From [Clostridium] celerecrescens 18A (GTDB lineage Bacteria; Bacillota; Clostridia; Lachnospirales; Lachnospiraceae), in NCBI RefSeq assembly GCF_002797975.1, contig NZ_PGET01000001.1, forward strand, positions 62,001 through 126,000: a DNA stretch of 64,000 bases, in the 5' to 3' direction. The position numbers were made by a program, and so were the translations under genes. The first letter of the stretch is position 1, and each line of letters begins with the position of its first letter. Shown here piece after piece: positions 1 to 9,513 of the stretch. The notes below the pieces were generated by a model. The model made no database searches and had not been told where the DNA came from. It saw only the letters and a program-made list of their open reading frames with translations.

Positions 1-22
1 TGTTTACGTATTGAAATCCCAT
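1..22 (-). CDS. 5' end of a divergent gene (7 codons)
   Basis: On the minus strand an AGGAGG ribosome binding site (complement of 28-33) sits 5 nt before an ATG at 22-20, which opens a reading frame (MGFQYVN) running off the left edge. Only seven residues are visible, so the product cannot be named. It would be transcribed divergently from the small gene at 196. The nearby ATG at 27-25 is closed by a stop after seven codons. Confidence 0.4.
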
Positions 23-58
23 GGCATCCTCCTGTGTATGTGATTAATCTGTGTTTTT

Positions 59-78
59 TCTGTTGATTATATAACAGA
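59..78. promoter_or_regulatory. Inverted repeat in a divergent intergenic region
   Basis: TCTGTT and AACAGA (59-64 and 73-78) form a dyad with an 8-nt spacer between the leftward gene at the window edge and the gene at 196. A related CTGTT...AACAG dyad lies at 1341-1368 before the alpha-glucoside PTS gene, which suggests a common regulator, perhaps the RpiR protein encoded at 521. This is inference from two short repeats. Confidence 0.25.
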
Positions 79-195
79 ACCCGTGAAAAATCCAGCATTC
101 ATTGAAAATTTAGCAATGTGCCTCCCTAAAGTGTTTCTTTTTGAAGAAAAATGGTGTATGATTGCAGAGAATGAATAGAGGAAGGATGGATTTCA

Positions 196-501
196 ATGGA
201 ACGATACTGGAACTGGCAGGGAAATTATATCGGAGTAAGGCAGAGGAATTACCTGGCCGCCTGTGACGGAAGGATTCTTGGGAAATTCTATGGAAAAGAA
301 ATCTACGACCAAAATGGGAATTACATCGGTGAAGTGGGCAGAGGCGGCCGGCTGATAAAAAATAAGAACAAGGAAGATTTTCGCCGCCAGGGGTTCAGCA
401 CCTATGTGAAGGGAACCATAACTGCGGCCTTAAAGGGCAGTGCCCCTTATCCCATGATTCAGGGGTATGAAGATTTTATAATGGATGAGACACGAGAATG
501 A
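196..501 (+). CDS. Small 4-fold beta flower-like protein
   Basis: This 101-residue protein is rich in Tyr, Gly and Asn and has no signal peptide or membrane segment. It carries two GNYIG repeats (about residues 9-13 and 41-45) within a pattern (WNWQGNYIG, then GKEIYDQNGNYIGEVG) typical of the small 4-fold beta flower fold family, whose function is unknown. It ends 19 nt before the start of the RpiR regulator gene and probably shares its transcript. That position suggests an accessory role in the alpha-glucoside locus, but no activity can be assigned. The family call comes from the repeat pattern only. Confidence 0.6.
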   Translation: MERYWNWQGNYIGVRQRNYLAACDGRILGKFYGKEIYDQNGNYIGEVGRGGRLIKNKNKEDFRRQGFSTYVKGTITAALKGSAPYPMIQGYEDFIMDETRE

Positions 502-520
502 GGAAAGAAGGATAGCAGGA

Positions 521-1294
521 ATGGTGGATTTAAGCAAACTGACAGCGGGAAAGAACCTGACTGAGGTGGAGGACAGTGTTCTCCGTTATATCATTGAACA
601 CATGGATTCCATGCTTAAAATGGGGGTGAGGGGAGTTGCAAAGGAAAATTACACCTCCACCTCAACCATTATGCGCCTGACAAAAAAGCTGGGCTACAGC
701 GGGTTTGTGGACATGTATTACAAGCTGTTGCCGCTTGTGAACCGGGCCAGGGACAATGAGGACGCCGGAATGCAGTTTATCAACAGCTTTTGCTCCAACT
801 CTCTTTTAAAGTATAATTCCTATGAAGACATCCGGGCATTTGCCAGACGGCTGGGCCATCTGGATGAAGGTTACGTATTTTTGTACGCAACGGGCTTTTC
901 TGCTATTCCTGTGGAATATTTAACAAAAAAGCTTCTTGTCCTTGGGATAAAATGCATTTATTCCAATGGAATGGATTCCATCGGTGTTTTTGAGAACAAT
1001 CTGGAGAATATGAAAATGCTCATTGTAGTTTCCAGGTCAGGAGAAACGGACTGGGTAGCGGACCGGGTAAAGACTGCCAGAGAGAACGGCATTTTTACCG
1101 TGTCATTTACCAATGAAGCGGAGAACCGGGTCAGTTCCATAACAGATATGCAGTTTCGCATAGAGGACAGCAATAAGCTGGACGACAGAAATATGATGGC
1201 AAACACATTTTTCCCCAATGTATTCATGCTGATGGAGCTTTTAATCTACGAATATCATAAGGTGCTTCAAAATATGGATAAAAAAGAAGAATAA
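521..1294 (+). CDS. MurR/RpiR family transcriptional regulator
   Basis: The 257-residue protein has an N-terminal RpiR-type helix-turn-helix (about residues 10-70, with ENYTSTSTIMRLTKKLGYSG as the recognition part). A C-terminal SIS sugar-phosphate-binding domain follows (about 105-235, including VVSRSGETDW). An in-frame ATG at 485 exists, but ATG 521 is preferred because AGAAGGA lies 8 nt upstream and this start does not overlap the preceding gene. Proteins of this family sense phosphosugars and control the adjacent catabolic genes, here most likely the alpha-glucoside PTS and 6-phospho-alpha-glucosidase. A degenerate copy of its helix-turn-helix region lies at 10309-10370. Confidence 0.88.
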   Translation: MVDLSKLTAGKNLTEVEDSVLRYIIEHMDSMLKMGVRGVAKENYTSTSTIMRLTKKLGYSGFVDMYYKLLPLVNRARDNEDAGMQFINSFCSNSLLKYNSYEDIRAFARRLGHLDEGYVFLYATGFSAIPVEYLTKKLLVLGIKCIYSNGMDSIGVFENNLENMKMLIVVSRSGETDWVADRVKTARENGIFTVSFTNEAENRVSSITDMQFRIEDSNKLDDRNMMANTFFPNVFMLMELLIYEYHKVLQNMDKKEE

Positions 1295-1299
1295 AGGTT

Positions 1300-1338
1300 C
1301 CGGATGACGTTTAAAATAGCGGCATCCGGTTTTTTTTT
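1300..1338 (+). terminator. Rho-independent terminator after the RpiR gene
   Basis: CCGGATG (1300-1306) pairs with CATCCGG (1323-1329) and is followed by a run of Ts. It separates the regulator gene from the PTS operon. Confidence 0.8.
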
Positions 1339-1340
1339 GA

Positions 1341-1368
1341 AACCTGTTACCACTTGGAATAACAGGTT
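1341..1368. promoter_or_regulatory. Inverted repeat upstream of the PTS promoter
   Basis: AACCTGTTA (1341-1349) and TAACAGGTT (1360-1368) form a perfect 9-bp dyad with a 10-nt spacer, about 20 nt upstream of the predicted -35 box. It could be an activator or repressor site. No T-run follows it, so it is unlikely to be a terminator. Confidence 0.35.
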
Positions 1369-1387
1369 CCTATTCTTTCCCAAAGTA

Positions 1388-1441
1388 TATACAAAAGGGG
1401 GAGACGGCGGCTATAATACGGATATGAATTTCACGTGAAAT
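1388..1441 (+). promoter_or_regulatory. PTS promoter with a 14-bp palindromic operator
   Basis: A TATACA -35 (1388-1393) and a perfect TATAAT -10 (1412-1417) are separated by 18 nt. Just downstream, spanning the expected start of transcription, is the perfect palindrome ATTTCACGTGAAAT (1428-1441). A dyad at this place would let a repressor block initiation, and the RpiR protein encoded upstream is the natural candidate. Binding is inferred from position and symmetry. Confidence 0.6.
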
Positions 1442-1483
1442 GAAAAACAGAAAACCATTTATTGATAGTTGGAGGAAAAGAGA

Positions 1484-3076
1484 ATGAAAGATAAAGTGAT
1501 GGATCAGCTGCAGCGCTTTTCAAAAGCAATGTTCATCCCGGTTTTGATCCTGCCCATCGCAGGTATTTTAATCGCTGTGGGAAACTTATTTACCAATGCA
1601 AAATTGCTGGAGCTTCTGCCCTTTATGGACAATCCGGTGACAAAGGGCTTTGGCACCATTTTGTCTGGTTCCCTGGTTTCGATCCTGAATAACCTGGGAC
1701 TGATCTTCTGTGTGGGACTTGCGGCGGGCCTTGCCAATAAGAAGAAATATGAGGCTGGTTTTACCGGCCTTTTGGGATTTCTGGTATTCATTAACGCCAT
1801 GAACAAATTCATGACTCTGACAGGGATCCTGTTTACAGGGGAATCTTTAAGGGGAACGGGTCAGGCCATGGTGCTGGGCGTACAGATCCTGGACATGGGC
1901 GTGTTCCTGGGAATTATTCTGGGAATCGTAACGGCTATGGTCCATAACCGGTTTTGTGAAACAGAATTTCAAAACGCGTTCCAGATTTACGGAGGTTCCA
2001 GGTTTGTATTCATCGTATTGATTCCAGTGACCGTTTTACTGGCTGTGCTCCTTACTTATGTATGGCCCTTTGTCCAGATGGGAATCACCAGCCTTGGAGG
2101 GTTCATTAATCGTTCCGGAAACTTCGGGATCTTTATGTACGGTGCTCTGGAACGACTTTTAATACCAACAGGCCTTCACCATCTGGTCTATACCCCGTTT
2201 TTATATACCTCTCTTGGAGGCATTGAAACCATTGGGGGACAGGTGTTTGAAGGTGCAAGGAATATTTATTATGCAGAAATCGCAGACCCTTCCATTCAGG
2301 TACTGTCCCGGTCAGTGATATGGGATGCAAGAGGTATTTCCAAGATGTTCGGCCTTATGGGTGCCTGTCTTGCCATGTATCATACGGCCAGACCGGAAAA
2401 CCGCAATAAGATAAAAGCCATTCTGATTCCTGCTGCATTTACTTCTTTCATCGCAGGTGTTACAGAACCAATTGAATTTTCCTTTATGTTCGTGGCTCCG
2501 GTCCTGTTTATTGTTCATGCGGGTTTAAGCGGACTCAGCATGGTGGTTCTTAATATATTGAATGTACGTGCCATCGGTCCCAACGGCTTCCTGGATTTTC
2601 TGCTTTTCAATGTGCCTTTGGGAATTCATAAAACCGGATGGCCCATGTACATCGTCACAGGCCTTATATTTTTTGTAGTCTATTATGCCATATTCCGCCT
2701 TCTCATTACAAAGCTGAATTTAAAGACTCTGGGGCGGGAAACAGAAGGAATGGAAATGAAGCTTCATACGAAGGCGGAGTATAAGGAAAAGGTGGCTTCT
2801 GAAAAAGAGGGAAAAGACGCCGATGATGTGGATGCCCCACTGATTATAAAAGCCCTGGGCGGTGCAGGCAATATTGAAAAAGTAGATAACTGCTTCACCC
2901 GTCTTCGCCTGATCCTTACAGATCCGGACCTGGTACTGGAGGATGTATTGAAAAACGGCACCGGAGCCAATGGTGTGGTGAAAAAGGGCAATAACGTTCA
3001 GGTAATCTATGGTTTAAAGGTAACTGCCGTAAGAAGAGCTGTTGATGAGGAGCTGGGAAATGGCGAGAGTAACTAA
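1484..3076 (+). CDS. Alpha-glucoside-specific PTS enzyme IICB
   Basis: This membrane permease imports and phosphorylates an alpha-glucoside such as maltose. The 530-residue protein has an N-terminal EIIC domain of the glucose superfamily (about ten hydrophobic segments within residues 1-400) and a C-terminal EIIB domain. The phosphorylated cysteine is Cys470 in the DNCFTRLR motif. No EIIA domain is encoded here, so a glucose-type EIIA from elsewhere would be needed. ATG 1484 is chosen because GGAGG (1471-1475) lies 8 nt upstream; an upstream TTG at 1469 overlaps that site. The GH4 enzyme encoded 35 nt downstream supports the alpha-glucoside assignment. Confidence 0.88.
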   Translation: MKDKVMDQLQRFSKAMFIPVLILPIAGILIAVGNLFTNAKLLELLPFMDNPVTKGFGTILSGSLVSILNNLGLIFCVGLAAGLANKKKYEAGFTGLLGFLVFINAMNKFMTLTGILFTGESLRGTGQAMVLGVQILDMGVFLGIILGIVTAMVHNRFCETEFQNAFQIYGGSRFVFIVLIPVTVLLAVLLTYVWPFVQMGITSLGGFINRSGNFGIFMYGALERLLIPTGLHHLVYTPFLYTSLGGIETIGGQVFEGARNIYYAEIADPSIQVLSRSVIWDARGISKMFGLMGACLAMYHTARPENRNKIKAILIPAAFTSFIAGVTEPIEFSFMFVAPVLFIVHAGLSGLSMVVLNILNVRAIGPNGFLDFLLFNVPLGIHKTGWPMYIVTGLIFFVVYYAIFRLLITKLNLKTLGRETEGMEMKLHTKAEYKEKVASEKEGKDADDVDAPLIIKALGGAGNIEKVDNCFTRLRLILTDPDLVLEDVLKNGTGANGVVKKGNNVQVIYGLKVTAVRRAVDEELGNGESN

Positions 3077-3105
3077 CTGATAAACCAGACATAGCAAGGA
3101 GGTAA

Positions 3106-4437
<1,332 letters not shown>

Positions 4438-4472
4438 GATTTTCGCAAATATATAAATAAAAAAGCTCTTAG

Positions 4473-4517
4473 CGAGACTTTCGCCTCGTCCTTTTGATAG
4501 GACGGGGCTGTTTTTTT
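4473..4517 (+). terminator. Terminator copied from a T-box-type leader
   Basis: A CCTCGTCC stem, a TTTTGATA loop and a GGACGGGG arm, then a T-run, end the alpha-glucoside operon. A 27-nt segment (4483-4509) is identical to the terminator of the tyrS T-box (18661-18687), and 35 of 37 nt match over 4473-4509. No T-box antiterminator motif lies upstream here. Confidence 0.85.
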
Positions 4518-4612
4518 GTTTATTTTAACATTGCATTCCATCAATACGCAACAATGAAGTTGGTTGAAGTAAAATGAAAGGGAAGAAAGTAAAAATATAT
4601 GAAAGTATATTA

Positions 4613-4640
4613 TTGACAAATAGAGAAAATGTGATAATAT
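4613..4640 (+). promoter_or_regulatory. Promoter of the deoC-PTS operon
   Basis: TTGACA (4613-4618) and TAATAT (4635-4640) are separated by 16 nt. The deoC start codon is about 50 nt further on, preceded by AAAGGA. Confidence 0.6.
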
Positions 4641-4690
4641 TAAAATGAGATATGAAACTAAACAAAAACAAATAGAAAGGAAATGAAAGA

Positions 4691-5389
4691 ATGAAGCTAA
4701 GTGAGTTAACGGAAGCAAAGCTGGCAAATCTCTTTGACCATACCTGTTTAAAAGCCGGTGCGGTAAAAGCTGATTTTGACCTGCTGTGCAGGGAGGCAAA
4801 AGAGAATGGTTTTAAGATGGTTGCGATTAACTCCTCACCGGTTGCCTATTGTAAATCCCTGTTAAAGGATACTCCGGTCCATGTGGGGGCCGCAATAGGA
4901 TTTCCTTTGGGACAGACAACCATTGAGACAAAGTGTTTCGAGACACAGGATGCGATTTTGCATGGGGCGGATGAAATTGATTATGTAATCAATATCGGGG
5001 AACTAAAAAACGGTAATTACGATTACATAGAAGAAGAGATGAGACGGATCTGCGATATCTGCCGAAAAGCGGGTGTCTTAAGCAAAGTTATCTTTGAAAA
5101 CTGCTATCTTGAAAAAGATGAGATCCGTAAAGCAGCGGAGATTGCCAATAAAGTAAAGCCTGATTTTGTAAAGACCTCTACCGGGTTTGGAACAAGCGGG
5201 GCCACTGTAGAAGATGTAAGGCTGATGAAAGAGGCTGTAGGAGAAGAGATCAAAGTGAAGGCAGCAGGAGGAATACGGGACTGGGAAACCTGCAGGCAGA
5301 TGATTGAAGCGGGAGCTGAGCGCATCGGCACCAGCAGCAGCTTTAACATACTGGAAGGCTACCGTGAAGCTTTGAAGTCCGGCTATTAA
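4691..5389 (+). CDS. deoC: Deoxyribose-phosphate aldolase (DeoC family)
   Basis: A class I aldolase of 232 residues. The Schiff-base lysine is Lys161 in DFVKTSTGF, the proton-relay lysine is Lys190 in VKAAGGIRD, and Asp97 sits in ADEIDYVINIG. All catalytic positions of the DeoC family are present, so retro-aldol cleavage of a deoxysugar phosphate is expected. It is not in a nucleoside operon (no phosphopentomutase or nucleoside phosphorylase). It heads a run with a PTS and two dehydrogenases, so its real substrate may be a sugar phosphate made by those enzymes rather than 2-deoxyribose 5-phosphate from nucleosides. Confidence 0.88.
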   Translation: MKLSELTEAKLANLFDHTCLKAGAVKADFDLLCREAKENGFKMVAINSSPVAYCKSLLKDTPVHVGAAIGFPLGQTTIETKCFETQDAILHGADEIDYVINIGELKNGNYDYIEEEMRRICDICRKAGVLSKVIFENCYLEKDEIRKAAEIANKVKPDFVKTSTGFGTSGATVEDVRLMKEAVGEEIKVKAAGGIRDWETCRQMIEAGAERIGTSSSFNILEGYREALKSGY

Positions 5390-5411
5390 ACGATGAGGGT
5401 GGGGAACAAAC

Positions 5412-5873
5412 ATGCTAAAAATTTCAGCTTTAATTAATGAGGATTTAATGATCACGGATTTATCAGCAGGTCATAAGGAGAAATGTCTGACTGACATGAT
5501 TGCCCTGCTAAAGGCAGACGGCCGGATTGAAGACGAAGCGGTCTTTCTGGAGACAGTAATGGAGCGGGAGGCGGTCGGACCTACGGGAATCGGCATGCAG
5601 GTGGCAATTCCTCATGGTAAGAGTCACACAGTCAAGAGGCCAGCCCTGGTTTTTGCCAAGAGCAAAGACGGTGTGGATTTCAATGCTCCAGATGGGAGCC
5701 TTGCATCTTTGATCTTTTTGATTGCAGTTCCGGACACCACAGACGATCTGCACTTAAAGATATTGGCAAAGCTGGCAAGAAGCCTGATGCATGAAGAATT
5801 CAGAAGCCGTTTACTGACATGTAAGGATAAAAAACAACTGTTCATTATTTTAGAAGAGGGGGTTTCTTTATGA
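5412..5873 (+). CDS. PTS EIIA, fructose/mannitol type
   Basis: This soluble phosphocarrier has 153 residues. The active histidine is His68 in VAIPHGKSH, and PTGIGMQVAIPHG is typical of the fructose-family EIIA domain. It passes phosphate from HPr to the EIIB domain of the next gene. Its stop codon overlaps the start of that gene (ATGA at 5870-5873), so the two are translationally coupled. It starts 22 nt after deoC. Confidence 0.9.
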   Translation: MLKISALINEDLMITDLSAGHKEKCLTDMIALLKADGRIEDEAVFLETVMEREAVGPTGIGMQVAIPHGKSHTVKRPALVFAKSKDGVDFNAPDGSLASLIFLIAVPDTTDDLHLKILAKLARSLMHEEFRSRLLTCKDKKQLFIILEEGVSL

Positions 5874-7234
5874 AATTAGTAGCAATTACTTCCTGCTCCA
5901 CAGGAATCGCACATACTTATATGGCTGCAGAGAAACTTATGATGGAAGCTAAGGTCATGGGGCACGAGATCAAGGTTGAGACACAAGGGTCCATTGGTGC
6001 GGAAAATATACTTACAGCGGAAGACATTGCCGCAGCGGACGCAGTACTTATTGCAGCCAATACCGGTGTCAATAAGGAACGGTTTCATGGAAAACGTCTG
6101 TATGAGACCAATGTGGAGGACGGCATCAACAAGGCCGGTGAGATCATTGAGAAGGCACTGGCAAGTACATATATTTACAAGAACGCTGAGGCAGGTATGG
6201 ACACAAATGCAGCGCAAAATACGAAACAAAAGGTCAGTGTCTACAAACATCTGATGGCAGGTGTTTCCTATATGATTCCCTTTGTTGTGGCGGGAGGCAT
6301 CTGTATTGCCCTTTCTTTTGCATTCGGCGGCATCCATTCGGAGGGACCGATTGCACAAGCCTTCAGCATGATTGGCGGCGGAGTCTGCATGGCTCTCATG
6401 TTCCCGATTCTGGGAGGATTTATCGGACACTCCATCTCAGACCGGCCCGGCCTGCTGCCTGGTATGGTGGGTGGTATGCTAGCCAGCACATTGAATGCGG
6501 GATTTTTAGGAGCGCTGATCGGTGGATTTTTAGGCGGATACTCGGCATTATTCTTAAAAAAGGTGATCAAAATGCCAAAGGGCCTGGAAGGCCTGATGCC
6601 TGTTTTGATCGTACCGTTTTTGTCGTCTGTAATTGTAGGGCTTACCATGATTTTTATCATCGGCACTCCGTTTAAGGCGCTGAATGTCTGGATCACAGAG
6701 TTTTTAAACAGCTTATCCGGTGTGAATTCTGCTCTTCTGGGATTGATTCTTGGGGCAATGATGGCGGTAGATTTAGCCGGGCCCATCGGAAAGGCAGCTT
6801 ATTTCTTTGGAGTTGCGTCTTTAACGACCTTGTCTCCGGGAGAGACGGCACCGGTTATGGCGGCGGTAATGGCCTCGGGTATGGTTCCTCCGTTAGCGAT
6901 GGCACTTTCCACCATCATTGCGAAGGATCGCTATACCACGGACCAGATTGAGTCGGGAAAGACGGCCTGGATCTTGGGAGCTTCTTTTATCAGCGAGGGG
7001 GCAATCCCCTTTGCGGCAGCCGATCCGGTCCGCGTACTTCCTTCTGTTACCATAGGAGCTGCGGTAACCGGAGCGCTTTCCATGATTTTTAACTGCGGGC
7101 TTGCGGTTCCTCATGGCGGAGCCTTTGTATTTGTTATTCCGGGGGCAGTTTCCAATCTGCCGCTCTACCTTGTGGCAATTATCGCAGGAACGATTATATC
7201 CGGAGTTTTGGTAAGCTTTTTAAAGAAACGCTGA
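5870..7234 (+). CDS. PTS fructose-family EIIBC permease
   Basis: The 454-residue protein starts with a fructose-type EIIB domain (Cys9 in ITSCSTGIAHTYMAAEKL), followed by a linker near residue 100 and an EIIC membrane domain (about residues 120-454). Sequences such as PFVVAGGICIALSFAFGG and DLAGPIGKAAYFFG are characteristic of FruA/MngA-type permeases. It imports and phosphorylates a hexose, hexitol or related sugar. The sugar cannot be read from the sequence. The neighbouring aldolase and dehydrogenases argue against simple fructose use. Confidence 0.88.
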   Translation: MKLVAITSCSTGIAHTYMAAEKLMMEAKVMGHEIKVETQGSIGAENILTAEDIAAADAVLIAANTGVNKERFHGKRLYETNVEDGINKAGEIIEKALASTYIYKNAEAGMDTNAAQNTKQKVSVYKHLMAGVSYMIPFVVAGGICIALSFAFGGIHSEGPIAQAFSMIGGGVCMALMFPILGGFIGHSISDRPGLLPGMVGGMLASTLNAGFLGALIGGFLGGYSALFLKKVIKMPKGLEGLMPVLIVPFLSSVIVGLTMIFIIGTPFKALNVWITEFLNSLSGVNSALLGLILGAMMAVDLAGPIGKAAYFFGVASLTTLSPGETAPVMAAVMASGMVPPLAMALSTIIAKDRYTTDQIESGKTAWILGASFISEGAIPFAAADPVRVLPSVTIGAAVTGALSMIFNCGLAVPHGGAFVFVIPGAVSNLPLYLVAIIAGTIISGVLVSFLKKR

Positions 7235-7260
7235 TTTGACAGCGGTGAGGGGAAATAAGG

Positions 7261-8277
7261 ATGAGAGACATAATAAATATCTGTTTGATAGGCGCAGGGC
7301 GTGCAGGAATGATTCATGCCAGAAATTTCGTATCCCGAGTACCGTATGCGAAAATGGCTGCAGTCTGTGATCCTTCGGAAGCAGCGTGCCAGGCGGCGGT
7401 GAAGGAACTGGAGATTTCACTGTATTATACGGATTATAGGGAAGCACTGAATAATGATGAGATCGATGCCGTAGTCGTTGTCACGCCCACCGTGTTTCAT
7501 CATGAGATTGTAATAGCGGCAGCGAATGCAAAGAAGCACATTCTCTGCGAAAAGCCAATGGCCATGAATGAGAAAGAGTGCGAGGAGATGATTGATGCCG
7601 CAAAGGCAAACGGCGTCAAGCTGCAAATCGGGTTCATGCGGAGATTTGATGACAGCTTCGTCTATGGGAAGAAGCTTGTGGAGGAAGGGGGGATCGGTGA
7701 TGTGGTGCTTGTTAAATCTCTCACAAGGGGCCCCAGCATACCCAAGCCATGGATGTATGATATTAAAAAGAGCAACGGCCCCCTTGCAGAAGTAAACAGC
7801 CATGACATCGACACGCTCCGCTGGTTTACAAAGGGAGAATTTCAAACCGTATACGCGGTGGCGGGGAATTATAGGTGCGTGGAGGCGAAAGAGGAGTTCC
7901 CTGATTTTTATGATAACGTCATACTGAATGCAAAGTTTGACAATGGCATTCTGGGAAGCATTGACGGCGCCCAGGGAGTGGGCTATGGATACGATGCGCG
8001 CGTGGAAATCCTGGGAACCAGAGGACTGATCACATTAGGGGAGCTAAAGGATAAGTCCACAGTCATTTATACCAAAAATAACGGCGGTAATATGGATGTT
8101 GTGAACAGCTGGACCCATCTGTTCCGGGAGGCTTATATCAATGAAGACATCAGCTTTATCCAGGCGATTTTAAATGACCGGGAACCGGAAGTGACAGGGA
8201 AGGACGGTTTGATGGCCGTAAAGGTGGTCAATGCAGGAAATGAATCCATTGTCACCGGAGAGATTGTGAAACTGTAA
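7261..8277 (+). CDS. Gfo/Idh/MocA family NAD(P)-dependent dehydrogenase
   Basis: The 338-residue oxidoreductase has an N-terminal Rossmann fold (LIGAGRAGMIHARNF, residues 9-23) and the family CEKPMA motif with Lys98. The C-terminal sugar-binding half includes NSHDIDTLRW, the segment holding the catalytic Asp/His of inositol 2-dehydrogenase-like enzymes. It probably oxidises a hydroxyl of the imported sugar or a derivative. It lies 26 nt after the PTS permease. Inositol dehydrogenase is a possible reading, but no other inositol genes are present. Confidence 0.85.
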   Translation: MRDIINICLIGAGRAGMIHARNFVSRVPYAKMAAVCDPSEAACQAAVKELEISLYYTDYREALNNDEIDAVVVVTPTVFHHEIVIAAANAKKHILCEKPMAMNEKECEEMIDAAKANGVKLQIGFMRRFDDSFVYGKKLVEEGGIGDVVLVKSLTRGPSIPKPWMYDIKKSNGPLAEVNSHDIDTLRWFTKGEFQTVYAVAGNYRCVEAKEEFPDFYDNVILNAKFDNGILGSIDGAQGVGYGYDARVEILGTRGLITLGELKDKSTVIYTKNNGGNMDVVNSWTHLFREAYINEDISFIQAILNDREPEVTGKDGLMAVKVVNAGNESIVTGEIVKL

Positions 8278-8352
8278 GGTGCATGCTGCAGGAATTTTAC
8301 CCCAAGGAACGTACTGCAGAAGCAGAGAGTGTAGAAATATAAGGGAGTATTT

Positions 8353-9393
8353 ATGAAAGCGATAAGATTATATGGAAAAGAGGATCTGCGTCTGGAAGAC
8401 GTAAATGAACCTGTAATAACCGAGGATGAAGTTCTGATAAAGACAAAGAGTGCAGCGCTTTGCGGAACCGATATCCGGATGTACAAAAACGGTGCATCAG
8501 GAATCGATAAAGATCATCCGCTGATCATCGGACATGAGATCAGCGGGATCATTGAACAGGTTGGCAAACATGTACGGGGCTATCGCCCCGGAATGAGAGT
8601 TGCCGTAGCCCCCAATATGGGCTGCGGAACCTGTGACAGCTGTGTGTCCGGCAATACCCATCTGTGCGCGGATTATCAGGCACTTGGAATCAACTTAGAC
8701 GGGGGTTTTGCCGAATATGTCAGAATTCCGAAAGCGGCGGTTATCCAGGGAAACATCAAAATACTGGAGGACCACATGGGCTATGACGAAGCGGCTGTGG
8801 CAGAACCGCTTTCCTGTGTGTACAACGGACAAAAGCAGGCTGGAATTCATCCCGGGGATAAAGTGCTGGTTATCGGAGCAGGACCGATCGGTCTGATGCA
8901 TGGAATGCTGGCAAAGATGCAGGGAGCAGGCATGGTCATGATGAATGATCTGTCTGCGGAACGCCTGGCTTACTGTAAGTCTTTGTATCCGTATATGCAT
9001 ACCATAGAGGCAGATTCCCTGCGTGAGACGGTGATGCGTCTGACGAAAAACCGGGGGGCGGACGTGATTATTGTTGCCTGTCCGTCGGGAGAAATGCAGT
9101 CCATGGCCATCGAACTGGCAGGCTTGTTCGGCAGAGTTTTGTTCTTTGGAGGCTTGCCAAAAGACCGGGAGCTGGTTTCAATCAATTCAAACCTGATCCA
9201 CTATAAGCAGATCAGTATCCATGGAAGCACCAGAGCCAGCTTAAGCCAGTACCGCAAAGTCCTGGATTTTGCGGCAGACGGTGTTATCGACTTAAAGCAG
9301 CTGGTTACCCATGTCTATGAGATAGGCGATTATCAGAAGGCGTTTCATGAAGCGATAAAATCCAGCGGACTCAAGCATGTGATACGATTTTAA
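8353..9393 (+). CDS. Zinc-dependent medium-chain alcohol/polyol dehydrogenase
   Basis: This 346-residue protein has the catalytic zinc ligands Cys37 (CGTDIRMY) and His61-Glu62 (GHEISG). The four structural-zinc cysteines are 91, 94, 97 and 105. The nucleotide-binding segment is VIGAGPIGLMHGMLA. It resembles sorbitol, threonine and galactitol-phosphate dehydrogenases. In this operon it is a good candidate for oxidising a polyol or sugar phosphate before aldolase cleavage. The 75-nt gap from the preceding gene has no clear terminator. Confidence 0.87.
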   Translation: MKAIRLYGKEDLRLEDVNEPVITEDEVLIKTKSAALCGTDIRMYKNGASGIDKDHPLIIGHEISGIIEQVGKHVRGYRPGMRVAVAPNMGCGTCDSCVSGNTHLCADYQALGINLDGGFAEYVRIPKAAVIQGNIKILEDHMGYDEAAVAEPLSCVYNGQKQAGIHPGDKVLVIGAGPIGLMHGMLAKMQGAGMVMMNDLSAERLAYCKSLYPYMHTIEADSLRETVMRLTKNRGADVIIVACPSGEMQSMAIELAGLFGRVLFFGGLPKDRELVSINSNLIHYKQISIHGSTRASLSQYRKVLDFAADGVIDLKQLVTHVYEIGDYQKAFHEAIKSSGLKHVIRF

Positions 9394-9450
9394 CCTCATC
9401 AAGCAGGCAGCGAAGCGGATTGCAATATCCGATTGACAATTGGCCTACTC

Positions 9451-9479
9451 CTGACTTTATTTTTCCGGTAATTTATAGT
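9451..9479 (+). promoter_or_regulatory. Promoter of the deoR-type gene
   Basis: CTGACT (9451-9456) and TATAGT (9474-9479) are separated by 17 nt, about 35 nt before the regulator start codon. A second TTGACA lies at 9433-9438 without a convincing -10 box. Confidence 0.4.
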
Positions 9480-9513
9480 ATATTAGATATAGTAAAAACA
9501 GGGGTGAAGCCAA

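Noticed and set aside
5876..6430. A 184-codon minus-strand frame, Cys-rich, opposite the PTS permease
   Set aside because: The composition is what antisense reading of EIIB/EIIC codons gives. The plus-strand gene is unambiguous.
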